Positions 34,536 through 44,406 of a stretch of 64,000 nucleotides of DNA are shown piece by piece; position 1 is the stretch's first letter; every line of letters starts with the position of its first letter. Origin of the DNA: Anaeramoeba ignava (lineage: Eukaryota; Metamonada; Anaeramoebidae); assembly GCA_028826165.1 (NCBI GenBank), contig JAPDFW010000113.1, positions 62,001 to 126,000 on the forward strand. Reading direction: 5' to 3'. Position numbers and translations under genes: made by a program. Below the pieces are notes generated by a model. It was not told the DNA's origin. It saw only the letters and a list, made by a program, of their open reading frames with translations, and did not search any database.

Positions 34536-37519
34536 TTAAATAATGGAACCAGCATTACTTGCAATTTTTGGCCATATTTCAGCACATTCTTTTGCAACTG
34601 GTCCATTAATTGCTGAACCTTTCATTTCTCCTTTTGTTGTAACAATAACTCCTGCATTATCTTCAAAAAATATAAAAAGTCCTTCTCTTCTTCTCCAAGC
34701 TTTTCTTTGTCGAATAACAACAGCAGGATGAACTTAATTTTATTTAAATTTTAATTTTAAATTTTATAAATGAATTTTAATTTAAATTTTATAAATGAAT
34801 TTTAATTTTAATTTTAATTTTAATTTTAATTTTATAAATGAATTTTAATTTAAATTTTAATTTTAAATTTAATTTTAATATTAATTTTGGTAAGATCTTC
34901 AAAATCCTAATTTAGGAGATTTTGCCTAATTTTAAATTGAATAAGAAAAAAATAAGAAAAACACAATAAAAAAATCTAATTCAAAAAATCCTAATTTCTC
35001 CTAATATTTTTTTTTTGACACCATTTTCCCATTGAGTCCTTAAGAAAAAACTCCTAATTTTTTTCAATAAGAAATTAGGAATTTTTGAATATTTTTTTTT
35101 CAACAAATTTTTTTTTAACATGAAAAATTTTACAAAAATAATAACAAAATTAGGAATTCCTAATTTTCGGAATTTTCAAGATGATAATTTCTTTTATTTT
35201 GATTTTTGATAATAAAATGCGATTTTTTCAATTATCACATGTTTGGTGTCTTTGAAAGAAAACTTACCTGACAACTTTTTTAGAATTTTCCTTAAGTCGG
35301 GAAGATTATATTTCCAAATTTCTTGTGGTTGGGCTTTCTTCATAATATTGTTCAAATCAAGAGGATCTAAATTTTTCTTTTGAGAAATTCTGGGTTTGGA
35401 TTAATGATTTTTTTTTGAAGAGAATTGCGTTTTTTTGATAGTGATAATCCAAAAATTCAATTCCTCTTTTTGAATGATTTTTCATCAAAAAAAGAATAAA
35501 AAATTTTTTTTAGTTTTTATTTTGCTGATTAGAAGTATGAGAAGAGTTGATCAAGTTTATGTCAACTTAGTAGTTTTTTTCTGCAAAATAGACAAATTTA
35601 TGAAAAAGATTCAGTAAAAAAAATAGTTTTCTTGTTTAGTTTTGTAGTCTCAGGAATGGGTTTGGGGAATTTATTCCATGAAAAAAAGAATTTAGGAAAA
35701 ATTAGGATTTCTTGTTTCAAAATTTTCGATTGTCATTGTCATTTTCAAAATAAATCAATAAAAAATTAGGCAAAAAACCCTAAATTAGGCAAAATCTCCT
35801 AAATTAGGATTTTGAAGATCTTACCTTAATTTTAATTTTAAATTTAATTTTAATTTTAATATTAATTTTAATTTTGATTTTAATTTTAATTTTAAATTTT
35901 GATTTTAATTTTAATTTTAATTTTAATTTTAATTTTGATTTTAATTTAATTTTAATTTTGATTTTAAATTTAATTTTAATTTTAATTTAAATTTTATAAA
36001 TGAATTTTAATTTTAATTTTAATTTTAATTTTATAAATGAATTTTAATTTTAATTTTAATTTTAATTTTATAAATGAATTTTAATTTTAATTTTAATTTT
36101 AATTTTAATTTTAATTTTAATTTTAATTTTAATTTTAATTTTAATTTAAATTTTAATTTTAAATTTAATTTTAATTTTAATTTTAATTTTAATTTTAATT
36201 TTAATTATAATTTTAATTTTAATTTTAATATTAATTTTAATATTAATTTTATAAATGAATTTTAATTTTAATTTTAATTTTAATTTTAATTTTAATTTTA
36301 ATTTTAATTTTAATTTTAATTTTAATATTATTTAAACTGTTAAAAAATTACCTTTTTTTCTTAATTCAGGTTTTCCTTTTTTAACAGTTGCGAGAACCAT
36401 ATCTCCAACTGATGCTGAAGGTAATCTATTTAATCTACCTTTAACACCTTTAACTGAAATAATATAAAGATTTTTTGCACCTGTATTATCTGCACAATTA
36501 ATAATTGCATTAGAAGGAAGTGCTCTTGTAATTTTATATTTATTTCCTGAATTTAATTTTAATTTAGATTTTAATTTTAATTTTGATTTTAATTTTAATT
36601 TTGATTTTAATTTTAATATTGATTTTAATTTGAATTTGATTTTAATTTTAAATTTTCATTTTAATTTTAATTTTGATTTTAATTTTAATTTTAATTTTAA
36701 TTTTGAATTTTGATTTTGATTTTGATTTTAATTTATTTTTATTTTGATTTTGATTTTGATTTTGATTTTGATTTTGATTTTAATTTTAATTTTAATTTTA
36801 ATTTTGATTTTAATTTTAATTTTAATTTTAATTTTAATTTTGATTTTAATTTTTATTATTTTGATTTTAATATTGATTTTAATTTGAATTTTAATTTTGA
36901 TTTTAATTTTGATTTTAATTTTAATTTTGATTTTGATTTTAATTTTGATTTTCATTTTAATTTTGATTTTAATTTTGATTTTGATTTTGATTTTGATTTT
37001 GATTTTGATTTTAATTTTAATTTTGATTTTAATTTTAATTTTGATTTTGATTTTGATTTTAATTTTGATTTTGATTTTGATTTTGATTTTAATTTTAATT
37101 TTAATTTTAATTATAATTTTTAATTTTGATTTTGATTTTGATTTTGATTTTAATTTTAATTTTGATTTTTATTTTGATTTTAATTTTAATTTTAATTTTA
37201 ATTTTGATTTTGATTTTAATTTTGATTTTGATTTTGATTTTGATTTTAATTTTGATTTTAATTTTAATTTTAATTTTAATTTTAATTTTAATTTTAATTT
37301 TTATTTTGATTTTAATTTTAATTTTAATTTTAATTTTAATTTTAATTTTAATTTTAATTTTGATTTTGATTTTGATTTTGATTTTGATTTTGATTTTAAT
37401 TTTAATTTTGATTTTGATTTTAATTTTGATTTTAATTTTAATTTTGATTTTAATTTTGATTTTAAATAGAATTGTTTATAATATTTACCTGTTGCTCCAC
37501 CTCTACCTCTTTTTGACAT
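34536..37519 (-). CDS. RPL23: 60S ribosomal protein uL14 (RPL23)
   Basis: Large-subunit protein near the factor-binding/subunit interface. Exons: 37519-37489, 36546-36352, 34732-34536; 423 nt giving 140 residues, identical in length to human RPL23. The sequence is highly conserved: [67 protein letters not shown] and [19 protein letters not shown]. Both introns are in phase with GT-AG ends and are filled with TTTTAA/TTTTGA repeats (plus strand). The second also carries a 937-bp transposon. A short, presumably highly expressed ribosomal protein gene spread over 3 kb of repeats suggests these introns are efficiently removed. Confidence 0.98.
34741..34888. repeat. TTTTAA array, RPL23 intron 2, left of transposon
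   Basis: TTTTAA units with ATAAATGAATTTTAA blocks. The same array resumes at 35826 after the transposon, which indicates the insertion occurred into a pre-existing array. Confidence 0.9.
34889..34932 (+). repeat. Left terminal inverted repeat
   Basis: 44 bp, identical to the reverse complement of 35782-35825. It contains CCTAATTTAGG, itself nearly palindromic, and GCCTAATTT at its inner end. Confidence 0.95.
35194..35485 (-). pseudogene. Coding remnant inside the transposon (SAP-like segment)
   Basis: Two overlapping minus-strand frames: 35485-35357 ([19 protein letters not shown]...) and 35343-35194, whose frame is open upstream from about 35401. The second reads [20 protein letters not shown] then [19 protein letters not shown]. 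The segment [13 protein letters not shown]...HVIIEKI has the helix-turn-helix pattern of a SAP DNA-binding motif. A one-base shift near 35395 would join the frames. It is probably a decayed piece of a transposase or captured gene. The assignment is weak. Confidence 0.4.
35782..35825 (-). repeat. Right terminal inverted repeat
   Basis: Mirror copy of 34889-34932. Similarity continues weakly inward (TTAGGCAAAAAACCC), which suggests sub-terminal repeats. Confidence 0.95.
35826..36335. repeat. TTTTAA array, RPL23 intron 2, right of transposon
   Basis: 6-bp TTTTAA with a few TTTTGA units and four ATAAATGAATTTTAA blocks. On the RPL23 sense strand this is A, T and C only. Confidence 0.95.
36550..37465. 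repeat. TTTTGA/TTTTAA array in RPL23 intron 1
   Basis: About 0.9 kb of alternating 6-bp TTTTGA and TTTTAA units on the plus strand, hence AAAATC/AAAATT on the sense strand with almost no G. Only two or three TTTTCA words break the rule. Confidence 0.95.
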
Positions 37520-37825
37520 GAGCTATAATAAAAATAAAAATAAAAATAAAAATAAAAATAGAAATAGAAATAGAAATTTAAAAAGTTAATTATTTTATTT
37601 TTAATTTTATTAATTTTATTTAATTACAAAATTTATAAAGAAATTGAAAAAGAAAAAAATGAAAAAAAATGAAAAAAAAAATTTTTTTTTTTAATTAAAG
37701 TTTTTTTATTATTTTTTATTTTGCCCAAATTAATAAAAAAAAAAAATAATTAAAAAAAATTTTTTTTCATATAAATTCTTATAGCTAATTTTTAATATTA
37801 TCTTTATTTATTTTTATTTTTATTT
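37520..37825. other. Intergenic region, RPL23 start / WDR11 stop
   Basis: 306 bp. Next to RPL23 is an AAAAAT-repeat, then AAAAAATGAAAAAAAATGAAAA-type words (37655-37680) in the correct orientation for an RPL23 promoter element, then mixed A/T. No gene is visible. Confidence 0.45.
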
Positions 37826-40800
37826 TTATTTTTTTATATTTTCAAAAGATTTCCATAAATTTTTTGGATAACGAACAAATCCAAATTCAAAAATATAAGT
37901 TCCATATAAAAATTTGCATTTGTTAACTAAAGAAAGAGAATTAAAAGGATTAGAACTTTTACGAACAAATTTTTCTTTTTCTATTCCTCTTTTCGGATTT
38001 TTGATAAGTTTATTAAAATCTGTTTCAATAAATCCATTTATAAACCCATTATCATTTTCATTTTGATTTTCAATTTGATTTCGATTTTGATTTAGATTTA
38101 GATTTTGATTTTGATTTATATTTTGATTTTGATTTTGATTTTCATTTTGATTTTGATTTTGATTTTGATTTTGATTTTGATTTTGATTTTGATTTTGATT
38201 TTGATTTTGATTTTGATTTTGATTTATATTTTCATTTTGATTTTGATTTTGATTTTGATTTTCAATTTGAATTTTATTTTCATTTTGATTTTGATTTTGA
38301 TTTTGATTTTGATTTTGATTTTGATTTTGATTTTTATTTTCATTTTGATTTTCATTTTGATTTTCATTTTTATTTTGATTTTGATTTTCAATTTGATTTT
38401 GATTTTGATTTTGATTTTCATTTTCATTTTCATTTTCATTTTGATTTTGATTTTGATTTTGATTTTTATTTTGATTTTGATTTTCATTTTGATTTTGATT
38501 TTGATTTTGATTTTGATTTTCATTTTGATTTTTAATTTCAATTTCATTTTGATTTTGATTTTGATTTTGATTTTGATTTTCATTTTGATTTTGATTTTTA
38601 TTTTGATTTTGATTTTGATTTTGATTTTCATTTTTAATTTGATTTTGATTTTTATTTTGATTTTGATTTTTATTTTGATTTTCATTTTCATTTTGATTTT
38701 GATTTTGATTTTTATTTTGATTTTGATTTTGATTTTGATTTTGATTTAGATTTTCATTTTGATTTTGATTTTGATTTTCAATTTGATTTTGATTTTGATT
38801 TTCAATTTGATTTTGATTTTCATTTTCATTTTCATTTTGATTTTGATTTTCATTTTGATTTTCAATTTGATTTTGATTTTCAATTTCATTTTGATTTTGA
38901 TTTTGATTTTGATTTTCAATTTCATTTTTAATTTGATTTTGATTTTCAATTTCATTTTTAATTTCATTTTCATTTTCATTTTCATTTTCATTTTTATTTT
39001 CAATTTTATTTTTATTTTCAATTTTATTTTCATTTTCATTTTCATTTTTAATTTCAATTTTATTTGTATTTGCTTCTTCTTTATCTAAATCAAATCCAAA
39101 TTGTAAGCAAGAAAGATAAAACAAATAAGCACTATCAACTTGTTGCAAATCCATTAAACATTGAAAAACTTTATAAAAATAACCAATCATTAAATAAAGT
39201 TCGATAGCTTTTTGATAATTTTTTTTTGTAATTAAATGATTAGCATAATTTTCAAAAAATTTTCGACTTTTCTCAAAAGATAAATGATATTTTGCAATTT
39301 GACAAGAATAGTTCCATTTATGAACATTTTGGAGTAATTCACAAGCATATTCATATAAACCAACAGAACATAAAAGTTCAGCACCATCAAAATAATTATT
39401 ATTTTCAATTAAATTTGTGCCAATAATTTTGATTGTTTGAATATATGCTTCTTTTGATATTTGAACTGAAAATGTTGTTGCAAAAAGCATATTTCTGAAA
39501 AAATTTGGATCATTAACTGGTGTTTTCATAAGTATTTCTAATCCCTTTTCTCGCTCATTTATTAGACTATAATTTTTTACAATCTCTCGGAAATGTGGAT
39601 TTCCATTTTCAAGAATTTTTGAATGAATGTTGGCTGTTTGAAGTTTTTCTCTAGTTAAAATTTCTTGATTTTGAAATAATCCCAAATTTGAAGATAATTG
39701 GAATTTGTGTTCTTGTTTTGAATGAGAAAAATAATCATCTTGAATAAAATTTTCATCTTCATTTTTAATTTCAATTTCATTTTTAATTTCATTTTCAATT
39801 TCATTTTCAATTTCAATTTCATTTTCATTTTGATTTAAATTTTGATTTAAATTTTGATTTGAAAAATGTTGAAGAAAACGAAGAACTAATTTCCAAAATC
39901 TTTCTTCTTTTGAATCTCCAAATATTATTGAAGTGGCAATACATAATTCAGGAAAATTTTGACAATTTTCAATTTGTTTCTTTTTTTTCCTGGAAAAGGA
40001 ATCAATTAATTTAATCAAATTCATTTCATCCAAATTATCACTATCTCTTAAAAGGAAGAATTCATTTTGATTAAAATTTGTTGGTTGTTTATCATAAATT
40101 TTAAGTCCATGTTGAAAAGCAACTTTTAGTTGAGAAAATAATTTTGGAGAAAGTAAATATGGATTTTCTGTTGGAATTGGAGGATTCTCAGAATTAATAA
40201 TTTTGTTTAAAATTGCTAATTTTTTATTTAAAATTCTTAAACATCCATCACTACACACTATTTTTAAAATTAAAAAAAAAAGAAAAAGAAAATGTTTTAA
40301 ATTTTTAACTGAAATTTTCAAATTGAATTTAAATTTTATACAAGCAATAAGTGAATGATCTGAAATCCAATCGATATATTCAATTTTATAATTCAAATCC
40401 AATTTGGAATTATTTAAATATGTTTTTTTCAATAATGTTAAATCAGCAATCATTAATCCTCCATCATTAAATAAAATTAAAAATTTTAAAGATTGTTCAT
40501 TTGGTGATAATTGAATTTGCTTAATTTTATTTGATCCAACAGAAAAGTTGGTTTTTTTTGGTTCTGGATAATTTATAACACAAAATAATTGACCTGAATC
40601 ATTCCCAAATATTAAAAGACTTTTAATAAAAAAAGATTAATATTAAAAAATTTTTATCCAATTTTTGTTTTTGTTTAAATTACGAATTATTTTGAGCTAT
40701 ACAACTCAATTTAGTCATTGGTTTTAAAAATTGAATTGCATTTAAAGTTGAAATCATTCGATCTTTAATTTCCATCATAATTCCAATTGCTATCAAAAAA

Positions 40801-43507
40801 TAAATAATAAATAATAAAAAATAAAAAATAAATAATAAATAATAAATAATAAATAATAAATAATAAATAATAAATAAATAAAACAAACTTTCTGTTTGAG
40901 AAATGTAAATAAATGCTTCTATAGAAGGATCTGCATTTCCAATCCAAATTAAATCAACAATTTCCTTTTTATAAATTGAATCAAATTTATCTGAAAAAAA
41001 AAGATCCCAAATTTCAGGTGATCTTAATTTTATTTTGATTTATAAATGGGAAAAAAAATAAAAAAAATAAAAATCCAATTTAAAATGTTTGATGTGTTTT
41101 TTTTTTGTAATTTAAATAAATAGTTACGATTTATGATAAATAATTGCTAAATAACGTTTTGTTGGTGATAAACGAATTTTTGAAATATAATCATTATCTA
41201 ATAAATTCAGTTTAATTGCAGATAAATCTCCACTTCGAATATCAAGAAAAAATATTTGGTTTCTGTAAAAATTTTGTTCTCTAAAAAAAACAAATTTTTT
41301 AATTAAAAAAAAAAATCGGATAAAAATTTTTCTTTTAAAAAATTAATTGGATTTACAATGAATAACCAAAACAAATAAGAATATTATCAGAAATCCATTC
41401 CAATCCTTCAATAGGTGTTTTCATAATATGAAATGATGATATAATTAATGAATGTTTTAAACTAAAAATCTATTTGAAATTGAAAAAGAAAATTGTTGTT
41501 TTTTTTTGTTTTTAAATTTGGAAATGAAAATGAAAAAATGTTTAAAATTAACTTGAATAGTTCCATTTTGTGTTCCAATAGCAATTAAATCACGATTAAA
41601 TTGTGAAACTCGAATTAATTTTCTTGACAGATCAACCAATTCAAATAAACCAGATAACACAAAATTATATTGATATTCTTGATTTGTAACAAATTTCTTT
41701 TTTGATTTAAAAGTCCATTTCCAACTAAAATTAACCAAAAAAAAAATCAAATTAAATGAACAAAATTTCAATTTTGCTTTTTTTGGATTAAAAAATGTAA
41801 CTACATTTGATTATCAGCAATAAATAAAAATTTTGATGATTCAAAAGGAGAAGCAACTAATTTTGAAAGAATTAATTGTTCTTTTTTTTTAATGATTCGA
41901 ACCATTTCACTTAATGTCACCATTTGATAAAAAACTTCATCATGATCAATACATTGGATCCAAACACTGAGACTTGCATCTTCATGTAAACAAAACAAGT
42001 AGTTCTTTGCTCTTGTCAGAACTAATTGAATAAAGGACGGTTTTGTTTGATCCAAAATTATTTTTGAAATGACTTTTGTAATTCGTAAATCCGTTATACA
42101 AATTTCTCTTTGAAAAACTGAATAAACTATTTTTTTGTTATATGGATCAAAGAGTACTTGTTTTATGGGAAAATCTTTTTTGACTTGGTTTTGATTTTCT
42201 TGTGCCAAATAATTATTTGTTATTGTGTGATCTTGATCAATCGTTTTTTGGAATTTTTCTGGTTTTTCTTGAATTTTTCGAACTTGAATAATTTTCAAAT
42301 AAAAAAAAATATCAAAATAATCAGTTTATTTTCTTTTTTTCTTTTTTCTTTTTTCTTTGTTTTTTTTTTTCATTTTACTTTTTGTAATGAAAAGCAATCC
42401 AGATTCTGAAATGACTATCATTGTATATGGAGGTGAATGAGTTATTTCAAAAAATAAATATTGATTTTTCAATTCAGTTTTTTTCCCAAAATTAGTGTTC
42501 CAAATTTCAACAATTTCTGGTTTAGATGGAGTTATATCGACAAACCACAATGTAATTGTTGAATTATTTTGTAATGTTAAAAAATAATATGGTTCAGTTT
42601 CAAGCCATTTGATTTGCAAAATGGTTCTTCGAAATTTTCGTGTTTTATTTTCGGGATTTTTTGCTATTATTTTTCCCAATATTGGTTCCCAAATAATTAA
42701 TTGTCCTGAAATATCTACTGATGCAAGAAGGATATTATGAGAATTTTCTATATTTTTCAGATCTAAAGTTGGAGACCTTTTCAAATTGATTTTTAATTTT
42801 TGATTTTAATTTTGATATAAATTTTAATTTTAATTTTAATTTTAATTTTAATTTTAATTTTAATTTTAATTTTAATTTTAATATTGATTTTAATTTTAAT
42901 TTTAATTTTAATTTTAATTTTAATATTGATTTTAATTTTAATTTTAATATTGATTTTAATTTTAATTTTGATTTTAATTTTAATTTTTGATATTGATTTT
43001 AATTTTAATTTTAATTTTAATTTTAATTTTAATTTTAATTTTAATTTTTTTTTAATATTAATTTTAATTTTGATATTGATTTTGAATTTTAATTTTAATT
43101 TTAATTTTAATTTTAATTTTAATTTTAATTTTAATTTTAATTTTTAATTTTAATTTTAATTTTAATTTCAATTTTAATTTTAATTTTTGATATTGATTTT
43201 AATTTTAATTTTAATTTTAATTTTAATTTTAAAAGAAAAAATAATTTTTAATTTTAATTTTAATCAAAAGAACATCAGAATCATGTCCTTGAAGAACTTG
43301 TATTATAGAAATATTATTTGGATTAATAATAACAATTACTGAATGAGATCCAAAAGCAATCATTCCTTGAGAACCCCAATTAATTGCATCTATTTTATTA
43401 AATTTTTTAATTGTAAATTTTTTTTTTGTTTTGAATTTATTTTATTTTTTACTTGTATTTGTTTCTAAAATTGTTCCAGAAATAATTGGTTGAATTAAAG
43501 AATTCAT
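37826..43507 (-). CDS. WDR11: WDR11, twin WD40-propeller trafficking protein
   Basis: Scaffold of the WDR11-FAM91A1 complex, which tethers endosome-derived vesicles at the trans-Golgi. Exons: 43507-43453, 43389 to about 43274, 42776-42379, 42282-41805, 41724-41553, 41469-41357, 41280-41128, 41022-40889, 40789-40684, 40619-40342, 40257-37826; about 1480 residues. Matches include NWGSQGMIAFGSHSVIVIIN, HNILLASVDISGQLIIWEP, RDLIAIGTQNGTIQ, CSDGCLRIL and, in the C-terminal solenoid, NNYFDGAELLCSVGLYEYAC and NWNYSCQIAKYHLSF-like helices. About 340 residues of Asn/Gln/Glu repeats are inserted before the last 75 residues. The exon 2 to exon 3 junction is the only one out of phase: the array has replaced the expected donor. 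A 84-nt intron (40341-40258) is readable in frame but its removal restores IALCSDGCLRIL. Confidence 0.9.
38045..39065 (-). repeat. Coding Asn/Gln/Glu array in WDR11
   Basis: About 340 codons of AATCAA, AATGAA, ATTGAA, AATAAA hexamers (Asn-Gln, Asn-Glu, Ile-Glu, Asn-Lys), all in the WDR11 frame with no stop. It is the largest coding repeat in the window. Confidence 0.95.
42785..43270. repeat. AAAATT/AAAATC array in WDR11 intron 2
   Basis: TTTTAA with TTTTGATAT words on the plus strand, hence G-poor on the sense strand. At its right end the array runs directly into the exon sequence ...GTTCTTTTGATTAAA with no usable donor in between. Confidence 0.9.
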
Positions 43508-44406
43508 TTAAAAATTGTTTTAATAAAAATTCAATAAAAAAAAACAAACAAAACAAAAAAAATAGGAAAAATGAAAAAAATGAAAAAAATGAAAAAATGA
43601 AAATGTATTTAATTTAATATTTAATTTATAAATTAATTTAAAAATATAATTTAATATTTAATTTTATTATTAAAATAATAATTTAATGTTTTAGATTTAA
43701 ATATTTTATTATTTAAATATTTAACATATAAATATAAAAAATGAGAATGTATTTAATTTAATATTCAATTTATAAATTAATTTAAAAATATAATTTAATA
43801 TTTAATTTTATTATTAAAATAATAATTTAATGTTTTAGATTTAAATATTTTATTATTTAAATATTTAACATATAAATATAAAAATAAGAATAGATTTAAT
43901 TTAATATTTAATTTATAAATTAATTTAAAAATATAATTTAATATTTAATTCCATTATTAAAATAATAATTTATTGTTTTAGATTTAAATATTTTATTATT
44001 TAAAAATATTTTGAAAATTGATTTTTTGAAATTAAAATTTTTATCTTTTTTTGAATTAAAATTGAATTAATATTTTTAATTTAAAAATATTTTTAAAATT
44101 TAAATTTATTAATAGGTTTAATTTTTTAAATTCAAAAATTAAATTAAAAATTAAATTAAAAATAATTTTCCTTTTTTTAATAAAAAATTAATAAAAATAA
44201 TAATAATTTATTAATAAATTAATTTAAAATAATAAATTAAAAAAGAAAAATTAAATTAATTATTAATTTAAATTTATTCTCATTTTTATATTTTTATTTA
44301 TTTCAAAATCATTATTAATTTTTTATTCATTTTTTATTTAAATTTTTTTTCATTTTTTTTCATTTTTTTTTAAAACAAAAACAAAAACAAAAAGCAAAAA
44401 CACAAA
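43508..44406. other. Divergent intergenic region, WDR11 / BTB-TLDc
   Basis: About 0.9 kb. Next to WDR11 are four AAAATGAAAAAA words (43568-43602). Then comes a three-unit satellite (43604-44015), A/T-rich sequence, and finally TTTTTTTTCATTTTTTTTCA (about 44343-44362) before the BTB-TLDc start. No gene is seen. Confidence 0.5.
43604..44015 (+). repeat. Three tandem copies of a ~144-bp satellite
   Basis: Units start at 43604, 43748 and 43891 (TGTATTTAATTTAATATT or close variant), with spacing of 144 and 143 bp. Each includes AATAATTTAATGTTTTAGAT-like sequence. A further copy lies at 48115-48243 in inverted orientation. Confidence 0.9.

Larger units (their letters stand above)
34889..35825. mobile_element. 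937-bp DNA transposon with 44-bp TIRs and 8-bp TSD
   Basis: Ends are perfect inverted repeats of 44 bp (34889-34932 and 35782-35825), starting GGTAAGATCTTCAAAATCCT. The element is flanked by TTAATTTT on both sides (34881-34888 and 35826-35833). Among lengths 3-9 only 8 fits, although the flank is itself a repeat and so could match by chance. 8-bp duplications are typical of hAT and some other cut-and-paste families; the superfamily is not established. The interior is not repetitive and has G and C on both strands, unlike the surrounding intron. It carries only small reading-frame remnants, so it is non-autonomous. Confidence 0.88.

Noticed and set aside
40258-40341. Reading the 84-nt stretch as WDR11 coding sequence
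   Set aside because: It is open in frame but hydrophobic and A/T-rich, has GTATAA...AATAG ends, and its removal restores the conserved CSDGCLRIL blade.
42728-42735. A second ATATCCTT (minus strand) as a possible U12 donor in WDR11
   Set aside because: It lies inside well-conserved coding sequence (HNILLASVD) with no nearby U12 branch site.
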